A DNA stretch of 60,929 nucleotides from Lachnospiraceae bacterium (GCA_029006155.1 JAQXGF010000013.1:1-60929), one strand, 5' to 3'. Counted from the first letter of the stretch, positions 1 through 9,797 are shown. Translations and numbers: made by a program. Notes: generated from the sequence alone by a model not told the origin.

Positions 1-1227
1 CGAGATCAGCAGCACGGAAAATGCAAATACCATCAGATATGACGCGATAAAGACATTGATGGAACGCACAACCGAGTGTTCCACCACCCTTCCGTCCATT
101 TTCAGCTTCTTTACATTATGCGGATGCACGATGACATCCAGTTCTTTCTGTACCGACTTGAACAGTATGACCACACGTGACACCTTGATGCCGCCTCCCG
201 TACTCCCGGCACAGGCTCCGATGAACATGAGCAGCACCAGAATCGACTGAGAAAAGGACGGCCACAAATTGAAATCAGCCGTAGCAAAACCGGTCGTCGT
301 GACGATCGAACCGACCTGAAAAGCCGCATGGCGCAGCGCTGTCCAGATATCCGGAAACAGACCGGAAATATTGACGGTAATCAAAAGAATCGCCGTCAGA
401 ATAACGATAAAGTAAACACGTACCTCTGTAGAGGAAGCAGCAGATTTCAGGCGCTTTTTCAAAATCAGATAATAGACATTGAAATTGACACCGAACAGGA
501 TCATAAAAATCGTAACAACCCACTGCAGATAGGGCGAATAGCCAGCCAGGCTGTCATTCCGGATGCCAAAACCTCCGGTACCGGCTGTTCCAAACATCGT
601 CGTGATCGCGTCAAAGAGCGGCATCCGTCCGATCAGCAGAAAAATCAGCTGCAACAGGCTCAGCCCCACATACATGCCATAGAGCCGTACCGCCGTACTT
701 TTTACCCGCGGTACGAGCTTGCCGACCGACGGTCCCGGGCTCTCTGCCTTAATCATATACATATTTGTGACGCCCGCAAGCTGAAGCACCGCCATCACAA
801 ATAACAGCACACCCATACCGCCGATCCAGTGCGTAAAGCTGCGCCAGAACAGCAGACAGTGTGGCATATGCTCGACCTCAGTCAGAATACTCGAACCGGT
901 CGTGGTAAATCCGGAGACGACTTCAAACAGTGCGTCGATGTAGGACGGAATCGCGCGGGAAATCACAAACGGAAGTGCGCCAAGTGCGCTCAAAATGACC
1001 CAGCAGAGCGCGACCGTCACAAAGCCTTCTTTTGCGTACATCGACATGTTCTTCGGCTTTTTCTTTGTAATCAGAAGGCCAACAGCCAGACAGATCAGTA
1101 CAACAACCGCAAGGGCGGATGTCTCACGCTCTCCGTAGATCAGTCCGGTCACACAGGCCGGAACCATAAAGGCCGCCTCAAAATTCAGCACCCATCCGAT
1201 CACATATAATATCATGCTATAATTCAT
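1..1227 (-). CDS. trkH: Trk/Ktr potassium uptake membrane subunit, 3' end outside window
   Basis: Potassium-translocating integral membrane subunit of a Trk/Ktr system, working with the TrkA protein encoded just upstream. 409 codons are visible from ATG at 1227 and the frame stays open to the window edge. Pore-loop signatures recur through the sequence: GFTTTGSS, GTAGTGGFG, TTTGFATADF and GACAGSTGGGIK, each with the conserved selectivity-filter glycine, between hydrophobic segments. The start lies 8 bases after the trkA stop, so the two form an operon. The missing part should be the last few dozen residues. Family assignment is firm; the exact subfamily (TrkH or KtrB) is not resolved. Confidence 0.93.
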   Translation of the reverse strand, partial: MNYSMILYVIGWVLNFEAAFMVPACVTGLIYGERETSALAVVVLICLAVGLLITKKKPKNMSMYAKEGFVTVALCWVILSALGALPFVISRAIPSYIDALFEVVSGFTTTGSSILTEVEHMPHCLLFWRSFTHWIGGMGVLLFVMAVLQLAGVTNMYMIKAESPGPSVGKLVPRVKSTAVRLYGMYVGLSLLQLIFLLIGRMPLFDAITTMFGTAGTGGFGIRNDSLAGYSPYLQWVVTIFMILFGVNFNVYYLILKKRLKSAASSTEVRVYFIVILTAILLITVNISGLFPDIWTALRHAAFQVGSIVTTTGFATADFNLWPSFSQSILVLLMFIGACAGSTGGGIKVSRVVILFKSVQKELDVIVHPHNVKKLKMDGRVVEHSVVRSINVFIASYLMVFAFSVLLIS

Positions 1228-1235
1228 GTCCGTAC

Positions 1236-2594
1236 CTACCTTGCGAGAATGTCATCAATATCATTCAGCCCTGCCAGCTGTGTAATAACGACAACCGTAT
1301 CGCCTTTCTTCATCATATCCATACCTCTCGGAATGATGATCTTTCCTTCCCGGTTCATGCTTGCCACCAGAATTCCTTTCTTGATCGGAAGTTCCTGCAA
1401 TGGAATATCCGTCACCCTGGAATTTTCCCGTATGATAAACTCCAGCGCTTCGGCTTTATTATTGATAATCTTATGCAGTGTCTCTACATTACTGCCGAGG
1501 GAATTTTTCATAGAGCGCACATACCGGATAATCAGCTCCGATGTGATGTCCTTCGGATGAATCACCGTATCCAGATCCAGATCTGCTATGACCTCATCGA
1601 ATGTGATCCGGTTAATTTTCGTAATCACCTTGGCATTGCCTACCTTTTTCGCATAAAGAGAAAGCATGATATTCTCTTCATCGATATTGGTCAGCGCTGC
1701 AAAGCTCTCGTACTTCTCCAGCCCCTCTTCTTTGAGCAGATCCCGGTCGGTCCCGTCTCCATAGACGACCGTCGCGCGCGGCAGAAGCTCACAGAGCGTC
1801 TCGCACCGCTTCATATCTTTTTCCATGATCTTGACACGGATCACGGATGCGATCAGCATCTTCGCCAGATAGTAGGCGATCGTACCACCGCCTGCGATCA
1901 TAATATTTTTCACCTGGTTGGTCACGATACCGACCTGACGGAAGAAATCGTTTGCCTCCGCAGATGCGCCTACAATCGAGATGCGGTCACGCGCCTTTAA
2001 GACCGTATCACCGTTCGGGATAATCAGCTGCTCTCCGCGCTCCACGGCACAGATCAGGATATTGCCCTTTGTCTTGGACGTAATATCTTAGATCCTCATC
2101 TCGTCGAGCACCGAATGCTCCAGCACGCGGAACTTCAGCAGATCCACACGGCTCTTGCTGAACGTATCCACATCAATGGCTGACGGGAATTTCAATACGC
2201 GCGCAATCTCATCGGCTGCCGCCAGCTCCGGATTGATCACCATCGCAAGGCCCAGCTCCTCTTTGATAAAATTTAGCTCGGAGCTGTACTCCGGTGTGCG
2301 CACACGCGCGATCGTGTGGCAGTTGCCGGCCTTCTTTGCGATCAGACAGCACAGTAAATTCAGCTCATCCGAGCCGGTGACTGCAATGAGGAGGTCTGCC
2401 GCCTCGATCCCGGCTTCCATCTGTGTCGAGTAGCTCGAACCATTTCCGATGACCCCCATAATGTCATACTGGCTCGCAAAATCCTGCACCACACTCTCCC
2501 GGTTGTCAATGACCGTAATATCATTATCTTCCTTACTCAGCTCGGAGGCCAGGGTCTGTCCCACCTTGCCGAGTCCTACGATAATTATTTTCAT
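1236..2594 (-). pseudogene. trkA: TrkA NAD-binding regulatory subunit, interrupted by an in-frame TAA
   Basis: Cytosolic gating subunit of the Trk potassium transporter, normally two RCK halves, each with a Rossmann NAD-binding part and a TrkA-C part. The first half starts MKIIIVGLGKVGQTLA with the dinucleotide-binding GxGxxG motif; the second half has IAGGGTIAYYLAK. An in-frame TAA at 2088-2090 stops translation after residue 168, at the start of the first TrkA-C region, and the same frame continues open to a TAG at 1236-1238. The residues after the stop (DITSKTKGNILICAVERGEQ) match the family, so only one codon is wrong. A GTG at 2045 could restart but has no good ribosome binding site. This is either a real nonsense mutation or a base error. 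Confidence 0.88.
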
Positions 2595-2627
2595 GATAAC
2601 TCTAAATCCTCCGTGATTCTTCCTTTC

Positions 2628-3812
2628 CTACGCATACTCCTTTGCGAGCTTGGCAAACTCCGGCAGCGCTTTTACGATCTTTTCATAAGAGACACAATAA
2701 GCCAGACGCACATACCCCGGGCATGCAAAAGACCGGCCCGGTACCATCAGAATATTGTACTTCTTTGCCTTCTCCACGAACTGCCGCTCGTCTTCTTCCG
2801 GAGACTTCAGCCACAGATAAAAGGCACCTTCCGGCTTCACACAGGTAAATCCGAGCTTCGTCAGCCCTTCGTATAAGGTCCGGCGGTTGCGGTCATAGTA
2901 TCCCAGATCCACTTCTGCATCCACGCAGCGCGCCACGGCAAGCTGGATCAGGGATGGTGCATTGACACAGCCGCTGATGCGGTTCGCGATCGTCGCCGCC
3001 GCAATCGTATCGGCACTGTCCTCCACCTCATCCGGGATGACGACATAGCCGATTCGCTCACCCGGAAGGGAAAGGGACTTACTATAGGAATAGACAACCA
3101 TCGTATTGTCATAATATTTCGTCACAAACGGAACAGTCGCTCCATCAAAGGCCAGCTCCCGGTACGGCTCGTCAGAGAGCAGATAAATCGCATGGCCGTA
3201 CGCTTCCTGCTTTTCCTTTAAAATCTCCGCCAGCGCCCGAATCGTCTCCTCATTGTATACGACTCCGGTCGGATTGTGCGGATTGTTAATGATGACCGCT
3301 TTGGTTTTTTCGCTGAGCTTTTCTTTAAAATCCGCCAGATTCAGCTGAAAGGTCTCCGTGTCCGGTGCCACTTCAACGAGCACGCCGTCATAGTTGCGGA
3401 CATATGCTCCATACTCCAGAAAATAAGGTGCAAATACGATGACCTCTTCCCCCGGATTCACGAGCGTCTTTAAGCATACGTTTAATGCACTTCCCGCCCC
3501 GACTGTCATGATCAGATTGTTCTCCGTAAAGGCGGTGCCATAGCGCGCATTCAGATTGTCTGCGATCGCCTTACGCACCTCCGGGAAGCCGGCATTGCTC
3601 ATATAGCCATGCACGACGACCGGATCGACCTCATTTAAAATATCTACAATCGCGTCCTTCAGCTTTGCCGGTGCCGGGACATTCGGATTGCCAAGGCTGA
3701 AATCATAGACGTTCTCCGGCCCGTACTGGGCTGCAAGGCGCTTTCCCTCCTCAAACATCATACGGATGGCGGAATTATTTTTCAAATATGGCTTCATTTT
3801 TTCTGCTATCAT
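2628..3812 (-). CDS. Pyridoxal-phosphate aminotransferase, class I (aspartate aminotransferase-like)
   Basis: Fold-type I PLP-dependent aminotransferase, about 394 residues, the usual length. The substrate-binding start reads FSLGNPNVPAP, the cofactor-contacting NNPHNPTG is present, and the Schiff-base lysine sits in YSYSKSLSLPGERIGY. C-terminal FYLWLKSP and PGRSFACPGYVRLAY fit the family, the latter holding the carboxylate-binding arginine. I chose the ATG at 3812 (MIAEKMKPYL) because AGAGGAAAAACTG precedes it; a longer reading frame upstream to 3923 has unrelated residues. Substrate cannot be told from sequence alone; aspartate or a related amino acid is likely. It is followed by trkA with only about 30 bases between. 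Confidence 0.9.
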   Translation of the reverse strand: MIAEKMKPYLKNNSAIRMMFEEGKRLAAQYGPENVYDFSLGNPNVPAPAKLKDAIVDILNEVDPVVVHGYMSNAGFPEVRKAIADNLNARYGTAFTENNLIMTVGAGSALNVCLKTLVNPGEEVIVFAPYFLEYGAYVRNYDGVLVEVAPDTETFQLNLADFKEKLSEKTKAVIINNPHNPTGVVYNEETIRALAEILKEKQEAYGHAIYLLSDEPYRELAFDGATVPFVTKYYDNTMVVYSYSKSLSLPGERIGYVVIPDEVEDSADTIAAATIANRISGCVNAPSLIQLAVARCVDAEVDLGYYDRNRRTLYEGLTKLGFTCVKPEGAFYLWLKSPEEDERQFVEKAKKYNILMVPGRSFACPGYVRLAYCVSYEKIVKALPEFAKLAKEYA

Positions 3813-3958
3813 CAGTTTTTCCTCTTCTCTTTTCCTTTTATCCTCCTGCAAATCTGCCTCCGGGTATCCCATGTGCAAATTCGGCAGGACGGAAAACAGC
3901 CATCGCAATCCCCTGTAAGCCACCGGCGGATCTTGAATGACTGTTTTTTATCCTGTAT

Positions 3959-4396
3959 TTATTTGCAGAGTTCTGCGACAACCTGGTTGATCACCTTTCC
4001 GTCGGCCTTGCCCTTGAGCTCGCCCATGACAGTCTTCATAATCATCCCTTTATTCTTCGTCGCCAGTACATCGGCGAATTTTTCTGTGAGGATCGCCTTT
4101 ACCTCTTCTGCCGAGAGCAGCTTCGGTGCATACTCGGAAATCACATCATAGCGGAACTGATACTCTTCCTTCAGATCCGTACGGCTCTCCGGGCAGGTGT
4201 CGATCTGCTCCTTTACAGTCTTCAGTTCCTTTAAGATGACACGGTCTACCATATCTTCCGGAATGTCCTCCCGGCAGCCTGCATCAATGGCTGCTTTCTT
4301 GACTGCGGAAACCAGAGAGGAAATCGCTTCCTTTCTCGGCTTGTCCTTTGCCTTCATGGCTGCTACCATATCTTTTCTCAAGCTCTCGATATTCAT
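3959..4396 (-). CDS. YqeY-like GatB-domain protein
   Basis: Small cytosolic protein of the YqeY/GatB_Yqey family, 145 residues, usual length. It has the N-terminal helical part (MNIESLRKDMVAAMKAKDK) and the family C-terminal signature ATKNKGMIMKTVMGELKGKADGKVINQVV, which resembles the tRNA-binding tail of the GatB amidotransferase subunit. The ATG at 4396 is preceded by AGGAGG, which fixes the start. Family members are often close to rpoD or rpsU, as here. Molecular role is not established; tRNA-linked amidase function is only suggested by homology. Confidence 0.9.
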   Translation of the reverse strand: MNIESLRKDMVAAMKAKDKPRKEAISSLVSAVKKAAIDAGCREDIPEDMVDRVILKELKTVKEQIDTCPESRTDLKEEYQFRYDVISEYAPKLLSAEEVKAILTEKFADVLATKNKGMIMKTVMGELKGKADGKVINQVVAELCK

Positions 4397-4440
4397 GTTT
4401 GTGTCCTCCTGTGTGTTTATATAAGTTGTATCATGTGGAC

Positions 4441-4535
4441 GTTTCGAGCTGCAGGCCACAGATCTACGCTCCACTCCGGTCGGTGCTAAACGAGTCCCAC
4501 TGGGACTCAGCACCCCGTTTGCTGCTGCTCGAAAC
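4441..4535. repeat. Palindromic intergenic element between rpoD and the yqeY-like gene
   Basis: A 95-base nested inverted repeat. Outer arms GTTTCGAGCTGCAG (4441-4454) and CTGCTGCTCGAAAC (4522-4535) pair at 13 of 14 positions. Inside, GGTGCT (4482-4487) pairs with AGCACC (4509-4514) and GAGTCCCA with TGGGACTC around 4500. No T-run follows on either strand, so it is not an ordinary terminator. It may be a dispersed palindromic repeat or an RNA processing site in the rpoD transcript. Confidence 0.7.
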
Positions 4536-4552
4536 TGTTAAACTCAAACTGG

Positions 4553-5680
4553 TTAGTTCAAGAAGTCCTTCAGGCGCTTGCTGCGGGACGGGTGGCGGAG
4601 CTTGCGCAGCGCCTTCGCCTCGATCTGACGGATACGCTCTCGCGTGACGTTGAACTCCTTGCCGACTTCCTCCAGTGTGCGCGCTCTTCCATCGATCAGT
4701 CCGAAACGCAGCTGGATGACCTGACGCTCCCGGTCGGTCAGTGACTCCAATGCAGCGCTTAATTCCTCACGCAGCATTGAGAATGCCGCGGAATCTGACG
4801 GGGATAATGCGGTATCATCCTCGATGAAATCGCCCAGATGGGAATCATCCTCCTCACCGATCGGTGTATCCAATGATACCGGATCGCGGGAGATCTTCAG
4901 CACCTCACGGACGCGGCTCACCGGGACATTCAGCCGTGCAGCTACCTCTTCCGGGGTCGGTTCGCGGCCAAGCTCCTGCAGCAGTGTACGCGTCATCCGA
5001 AGCGTCTTATTGATCGTCTCTACCATATGCACCGGTACCCGGATCGTCCGGCCCGTATCTGCGATGCCGCGCGTGATCGCCTGACGGATCCACCAGGTCG
5101 CATATGTACTGAACTTATAGCCCTTTGTATAGTCAAACTTGTCCACAGCCTTCATCAGGCCCATGTTGCCCTCCTGGATCAGATCCAGAAACGGCATACC
5201 TCTTCCTACATACTTCTTGGCAATGCTGACCACCAGTCTGAGGTTCGCTTCGGTCAACTTTTTCTTGGCTTCTTCATCGCCCTGCTCTACCCGCTTTGCC
5301 AGCTCTACCTCTTCATCACCAGATAACAGCGGTACATTACCAATCTCTTTCAGGTACATTCTGACCGGATCCTCGGTGCTGACGCCTTCCAGTATGTCTA
5401 CATCGTTGATCAGCTCGATTTCCTCATTATCCGACAGCAGAATATCCTCCTCGGATTCCAGAAGCATATCGTCCGGCATGTCCTCCGGGGATTTGCCCTG
5501 CAGAATATCTACATGATTCTTTTCCAGATACTCCAGAACCATATCGATCTTTGCATCTGTCAGCTCCATCCCGTTGAACGCATTCAGAATCTCATCGTAT
5601 TCCAATGTGTTCTTTTTCGTCTTTGCCAACGCTTTCAGATTTTCCAGAGTTTTTAAAAACTGCTCCTGTACTTCATTCAT
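4553..5680 (-). CDS. rpoD: RNA polymerase primary sigma factor
   Basis: Housekeeping sigma-70 (SigA/RpoD), 375 residues as in Gram-positives that lack the large non-conserved region. An N-terminal region 1.1 is followed by region 1.2 ([16 protein letters not shown]), core-binding and -10 recognition region 2 ([16 protein letters not shown]), region 3, and region 4 ([19 protein letters not shown]), which recognises -35 elements. The ATG at 5680 follows a GAGGAG site. The usual dnaG neighbour is absent from this side; clpX lies upstream and the yqeY-like gene downstream. The promoters noted elsewhere in this window fit recognition by this factor. Confidence 0.97.
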   Translation of the reverse strand: MNEVQEQFLKTLENLKALAKTKKNTLEYDEILNAFNGMELTDAKIDMVLEYLEKNHVDILQGKSPEDMPDDMLLESEEDILLSDNEEIELINDVDILEGVSTEDPVRMYLKEIGNVPLLSGDEEVELAKRVEQGDEEAKKKLTEANLRLVVSIAKKYVGRGMPFLDLIQEGNMGLMKAVDKFDYTKGYKFSTYATWWIRQAITRGIADTGRTIRVPVHMVETINKTLRMTRTLLQELGREPTPEEVAARLNVPVSRVREVLKISRDPVSLDTPIGEEDDSHLGDFIEDDTALSPSDSAAFSMLREELSAALESLTDRERQVIQLRFGLIDGRARTLEEVGKEFNVTRERIRQIEAKALRKLRHPSRSKRLKDFLN

Positions 5681-5740
5681 GAATGCACTCTCTCCTCATT
5701 CTCTATCATTACACATTTACACCCTAACATAACATTTTTG

Positions 5741-7336
5741 TCAAACACTGTCAATGCCTTCCGGCAGAAGTGCCTCCGCTCCACGCAAAGAAATCTCCGG
5801 CCCGCCGGTGTGTTCGATGTAGGCGCGTGTGATCCGCACCTTCCCAATGTTGTCATCCTTCGGGATCTCATACATGATGTCGAGCATAAATTCTTCGATA
5901 ATCGCACGCAGGGCACGGGCACCGGTCTTTTTCTTCAGCGCAAGCTCCGCGATCGCCTCCAGCGCTTCGTCGTCAAACGTCAGCTCGACCTCGTCCATCG
6001 CGAGCAGCTTCTGATACTGCCGGATGATCGCATTTTTCGGTTCCTTTAAAATCTTCACCAGAGACTCTTTGGTCAGTCCTTTTAACGTAAAGATGACCGG
6101 CAGACGTCCGATAAACTCCGGAATCATGCCGTAGGCGCGGATATCATCGACTGTCACCTTCGAGAGCAGATCCGGATCGTTGTCATATTTGTCCTTCAGA
6201 TCTGCAAGGAAACCGATCGATGCCTGACGGTTCAGCCGCTCCTTGATGATGTCTTCCAGACCCGGAAATGCACCGCCACAGATAAACAGAATATTTTTCG
6301 TATTGACCGTCGTCATCGGTACCATCGCATTTTTATTCGTCGCTCCGACCGGCACTTCGACCTCGCTGCCCTCAAGCAGCTTGAGCATTCCCTGCTGTAC
6401 CGACTCTCCGCTCACATCCCGCTGGCTCGCATTTTTCTTCTTTGCGATCATGTCGATCTCGTCGATAAAGACGATGCCCGTCTCCGCGCGGTCCACATCA
6501 TTGTCCGCCGCTGCGAGCAGTCTGGAGATCACACTCTCGATGTCGTCTCCGATATAGCCTGCCTCCGTAAGCGAGGTCGCATCTGCGATCGCAAGCGGCA
6601 CGTCCAGAAGCCTTGCCAGCGTCTTTACCAGATACGTCTTTCCGCTTCCGGTCGGCCCGAGCATCAGCATATTGGACTTTTCGATCTCCACACCATCTGA
6701 GGTATCTGCGCCGATCCGCTTGTAATGGTTGTAGACAGCCACGGAAATGACCTTCTTCGCATGCTCCTGTCCAATCACATAATCGTCCAGCTTCGCTTTG
6801 ATCTTGTGCGGCGCCGGAATGGAGCGGATGTCAAATGCCTTTTTCGGCTCGCCCTCTTTGTGCTTTTTCTTTTTGACCTGCTGCTGGTTCGGCATCATGC
6901 CGCCAAACAGATCGCCCAGATTAATCATGCTGATATTCGGAATGCGCCCACCGGATTTTTTCGGCTGTTCCTCTTCGGATGCCTCTTCTGGTTCTTCCGC
7001 TGCGTTTTCCGGATCTTTCTCTGCCGCATCCACAGCTTCCCCTCCGCCGTTCTCCACGACCGGATGTACTTCCACGGATACCCCTGCATGTTCCAGATTT
7101 CCAATCAGCTTCATAAAATCATCCATGCTCATGTTATTGATCTGCCCAAGCGGGAATCCCAGTCCCTGCACCGCCTGAAAACTTTTCTGCATGCAGTCCG
7201 GGCACACACGAAAGCCCCCCGGTATCTCGATCAGCTGCCCGGCCACGCTCTCCGGCCTGCGGCAAAGTGAGCAGTAGCGCTCGTAGTCCTTCTTCGTCTC
7301 TTCGACGTTGCTGTTCTCTTTTTTATTTTCATCCAT
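5741..7336 (-). CDS. clpX: ClpX-type AAA+ unfoldase with extended acidic linker
   Basis: ATP-dependent protein unfoldase, specificity subunit for ClpP. 531 residues from ATG 7336 against about 420 for a typical ClpX. The N-terminal zinc-binding domain carries C22/C25 (CSLC) and C45/C48 (CPDC). Residues about 95-165 form an extra acidic then basic linker (EEPEEASEEEQPKKSGG, then QQQVKKKKHK). The AAA+ domain has Walker A GPTGSGKT (227-234), pore loop GYIGDD, Walker B IVFIDEID, and the ClpP-docking IGF tripeptide at 374-376, so ClpP partnership is expected. No clpP is beside it. This may be a second, divergent ClpX; a standard clpP-clpX operon may exist elsewhere. Confidence 0.88.
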   Translation of the reverse strand: MDENKKENSNVEETKKDYERYCSLCRRPESVAGQLIEIPGGFRVCPDCMQKSFQAVQGLGFPLGQINNMSMDDFMKLIGNLEHAGVSVEVHPVVENGGGEAVDAAEKDPENAAEEPEEASEEEQPKKSGGRIPNISMINLGDLFGGMMPNQQQVKKKKHKEGEPKKAFDIRSIPAPHKIKAKLDDYVIGQEHAKKVISVAVYNHYKRIGADTSDGVEIEKSNMLMLGPTGSGKTYLVKTLARLLDVPLAIADATSLTEAGYIGDDIESVISRLLAAADNDVDRAETGIVFIDEIDMIAKKKNASQRDVSGESVQQGMLKLLEGSEVEVPVGATNKNAMVPMTTVNTKNILFICGGAFPGLEDIIKERLNRQASIGFLADLKDKYDNDPDLLSKVTVDDIRAYGMIPEFIGRLPVIFTLKGLTKESLVKILKEPKNAIIRQYQKLLAMDEVELTFDDEALEAIAELALKKKTGARALRAIIEEFMLDIMYEIPKDDNIGKVRITRAYIEHTGGPEISLRGAEALLPEGIDSV

Positions 7337-7400
7337 CTTTTTATCCCTCTGTCTTATCTCCACAGGAATGGAGCTCATCCCTGCAAGGTTCGCTGCGGGG

Positions 7401-8363
7401 CTACTGATTACCTGCCCCGTTTTGCTGCTCCCAGTACCCCGGACTCATCGTGCAGCGGCGTATCAGCCAGCCCGGCAGCTTCTGATAGCGTTTTCCCATC
7501 TGATAGCCCAGATATTTCCAGCCACTCTGCCAGATCAGCTTCGGCAGAAGATACGCCTTTTTGCTGTGGCAAAGGTAGGACGCGGTCTGCTTTACCATCC
7601 GGATACCCTCGCTTTCCGAGCGTGCCATCTGAAAAATCTCCGGGTGCTCTGCCTGCGATACGCCAAGGTCAAAATTCCGGTGAAACTGCTGCAGTCCGCT
7701 GTAATTATGAGAGTGATACACCTTCGCCTCTGCACAGTACGCGATGGCATACCCATGCTGAATCAGCTTTCCGGCAAAAATCATATCCTCATTAAAAATC
7801 GTATGCCGCACGAATCCGCCGAGCGCCTCATAGGTGCTTCTGCGGTACATCGCGCACACATTTGAACAGAAAAACGTCTTGATCCCAAGCTCCGGCAGAT
7901 CATCCGCCGTCTTTATGCGGCTCTTCTCCCCATAATTAAAGCTTCTCGTATAGCGCTCGATCACATGGCAGTCCGGCATCGGAAGCTGTCTGGCATACGC
8001 CGCTGCCACCGGATACTGTCGCTCCGCCCCGTTTCCCGTATCAAATGCCTCATACAGCCGCTCGATCAGACGGTCGTCTGCCGGAACTGCATCCTGCGTA
8101 AGAAACAGCAAAAACGCGCCCTGCAGCATTTCTGCCGCCATGTGCCGCGTTCCGCCATGGTCAAATTCACTTTTCCGGATGTGGAAGACCTCCACATGTT
8201 CCGTGCCTGCCAGACAGGCATCATCAAAAAGTTCCCGCTCCGTATTCACAAGCAGAATCCGGGACGGCTTTACCGTCTGCCGCTCCAGGCTTAGCAGCAG
8301 ACGGTGCAGCTTCTCATCCGGCCGGTAGACCGGGATGATCACATCGATTTCTTCGTGTTTCAT
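7401..8363 (-). CDS. Family 2 glycosyltransferase (rhamnosyltransferase-like)
   Basis: Cytosolic GT-A glycosyltransferase, 320 residues, last gene of the polysaccharide cluster. The N-terminus IDVIIPVYRPDEKLHRLLLSL is the nucleotide-sugar binding strand; LLFLTQDAVPAD holds the DxD-like position; FNEDMIFAGKLIQHGY carries the ED acceptor/catalytic motif of this subgroup. The start at 8363 is preceded by TCGGAGGAACCG. It follows the LCP gene by 12 bases. It resembles rhamnosyltransferases, but sugar specificity cannot be read from sequence. Confidence 0.85.
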   Translation of the reverse strand: MKHEEIDVIIPVYRPDEKLHRLLLSLERQTVKPSRILLVNTERELFDDACLAGTEHVEVFHIRKSEFDHGGTRHMAAEMLQGAFLLFLTQDAVPADDRLIERLYEAFDTGNGAERQYPVAAAYARQLPMPDCHVIERYTRSFNYGEKSRIKTADDLPELGIKTFFCSNVCAMYRRSTYEALGGFVRHTIFNEDMIFAGKLIQHGYAIAYCAEAKVYHSHNYSGLQQFHRNFDLGVSQAEHPEIFQMARSESEGIRMVKQTASYLCHSKKAYLLPKLIWQSGWKYLGYQMGKRYQKLPGWLIRRCTMSPGYWEQQNGAGNQ

Positions 8364-8375
8364 CGGTTCCTCCGA

Positions 8376-9797
8376 TTACTGGATCCCTGTATTGTTGATG
8401 ATCTGATTGCTGATCTGCTGAACTGTATCCGACGGCGTATAGCTCGATTCGCCAAACAGATAGCTGTGCAGCTGTGAGACATTGGAGGCGAGGTTGACCG
8501 GAACGACGCAGTCCCCGGCATCTACATCCGCCGCCTGCTTATCATACGGGAATCCCTGCGTATCTGTGATGCTGTATTTTCCGATATTGGCCGCGAGTGC
8601 AAGCATTTCCGTATTGCTCAGGCTCGTCTTGATATATGGGATCATCGTATTGATCAGTCCTGCCAGACCGGTCACTCCCTGTGCCTGCGCCGCCGCGAAG
8701 ATTTTCTCCAGTACCAGTCTCTGCCGCTCGGTACGCTTGTAATCCCATCCCTCGGTATAGCGGATCCGGCAGTAGGCCATCGCCTGAATACCGGAGAGAT
8801 GCTGTGTCCCGGAGGATGCCACATTTTCATAAGAGACGCCGGTGACCTGAGATGTCTCGACCAGATAGGCGTTCAGCCATTTTACTTCCTCATCGGTCAG
8901 GTCGATGTCGATACCGCCGAGCAGATCGACCGCCTTGATTACGGCATTAAAGTCAACCGTCACAAAATCAGTGATGTCCAGATCCAGATTCTTATTCAGC
9001 ATATTGACCGCGCGCTCCGGGCCACCGCCTGCATAGGCGGAGTTTGCTTTGGAATAATGTCCGTCATTGACATCCAGATACGTGTCACGGTAGACGGAGA
9101 CGAGCTTAATCTCGCCGGACTTATTATTGATGCTGCAGACCATGATCGTATCACTGTTCGTTCCGCTGTCCAGATCGCCCTCACGGGAATCCACGCCGAA
9201 CAGCGCAATGTTGCGGTAACCGCTCTTTGCAATGCCACTGTTGATCACGATGTCTTTCAGGTTCACACGTCCGACACGGCTCAGCTGTGCAAATGCAAAC
9301 AGCCCAAGTGCCACCACGAGCAGCAGAACCAGTTCCAGCGCAAAGATCAGTTTTCTGTGCTTTTTCTTCTTTTTCTTACGGCCACGGGTCCGCGGATCCG
9401 GCTCCTGATAGTAGCCCTGTCCCTGATACATGTTCGGGTTGCCCTGACTCTGATAATAGCTCTGCCCGCCGTCCTGGTAGTAGCCCTGCTGCGGACCTTC
9501 CTGATAATACCCCTGCTGCGGACCGTTCTGATAGTAGCCACCCTGCGGGCCTTCCTGATAATACCCCTGCTGCGGACCATTCTGGTAGTAGCCTCCCTGC
9601 CCCTGACGGTACTGCTGCTGGCCCTGTCCGTTTCCGTAGTACCCTTCTTCCTCCGGATTCCGGTAACGGCGACGTGCATCCTCGCGATATGCTCCTTCCC
9701 GCTGTGCACCGCCCGGCTGCCGGTGTGCCTGCTCCGATCCGGCGCGCGTTCTCACACGTTCGGTATCTCTGGACGTGCGGTTTCTCTTCTCTTCCAT
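8376..9797 (-). CDS. LytR-CpsA-Psr (LCP) family glycopolymer transferase
   Basis: Membrane enzyme that transfers lipid-linked glycopolymers to peptidoglycan. 473 residues from ATG 9797, chosen for the upstream AAAGGGGAG. Residues 1-145 form a charged then low-complexity cytoplasmic region with four to five GYYQ(N/E)GPQQ repeats (about 69-110) ending in a lysine cluster. One membrane segment follows (about 149-171), then the extracytoplasmic LCP domain starting YRNIALFGVDSREGDLDSGT with the catalytic arginine motif VSVYRDTYLDV and CRIRYTEGWDYKRTERQR. Its place beside the polyprenyl-phosphate sugar transferase says it anchors the polymer made by this cluster. Confidence 0.93.
   Translation of the reverse strand: MEEKRNRTSRDTERVRTRAGSEQAHRQPGGAQREGAYREDARRRYRNPEEEGYYGNGQGQQQYRQGQGGYYQNGPQQGYYQEGPQGGYYQNGPQQGYYQEGPQQGYYQDGGQSYYQSQGNPNMYQGQGYYQEPDPRTRGRKKKKKKHRKLIFALELVLLLVVALGLFAFAQLSRVGRVNLKDIVINSGIAKSGYRNIALFGVDSREGDLDSGTNSDTIMVCSINNKSGEIKLVSVYRDTYLDVNDGHYSKANSAYAGGGPERAVNMLNKNLDLDITDFVTVDFNAVIKAVDLLGGIDIDLTDEEVKWLNAYLVETSQVTGVSYENVASSGTQHLSGIQAMAYCRIRYTEGWDYKRTERQRLVLEKIFAAAQAQGVTGLAGLINTMIPYIKTSLSNTEMLALAANIGKYSITDTQGFPYDKQAADVDAGDCVVPVNLASNVSQLHSYLFGESSYTPSDTVQQISNQIINNTGIQ

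Noticed and set aside
1473..2000. Plus-strand frame over trkA
   Set aside because: Antisense to conserved RCK sequence; no support.
9450..9620. Regular 24-30 base repeats as CRISPR
   Set aside because: They are in frame in the LCP gene and encode GYYQ repeats.
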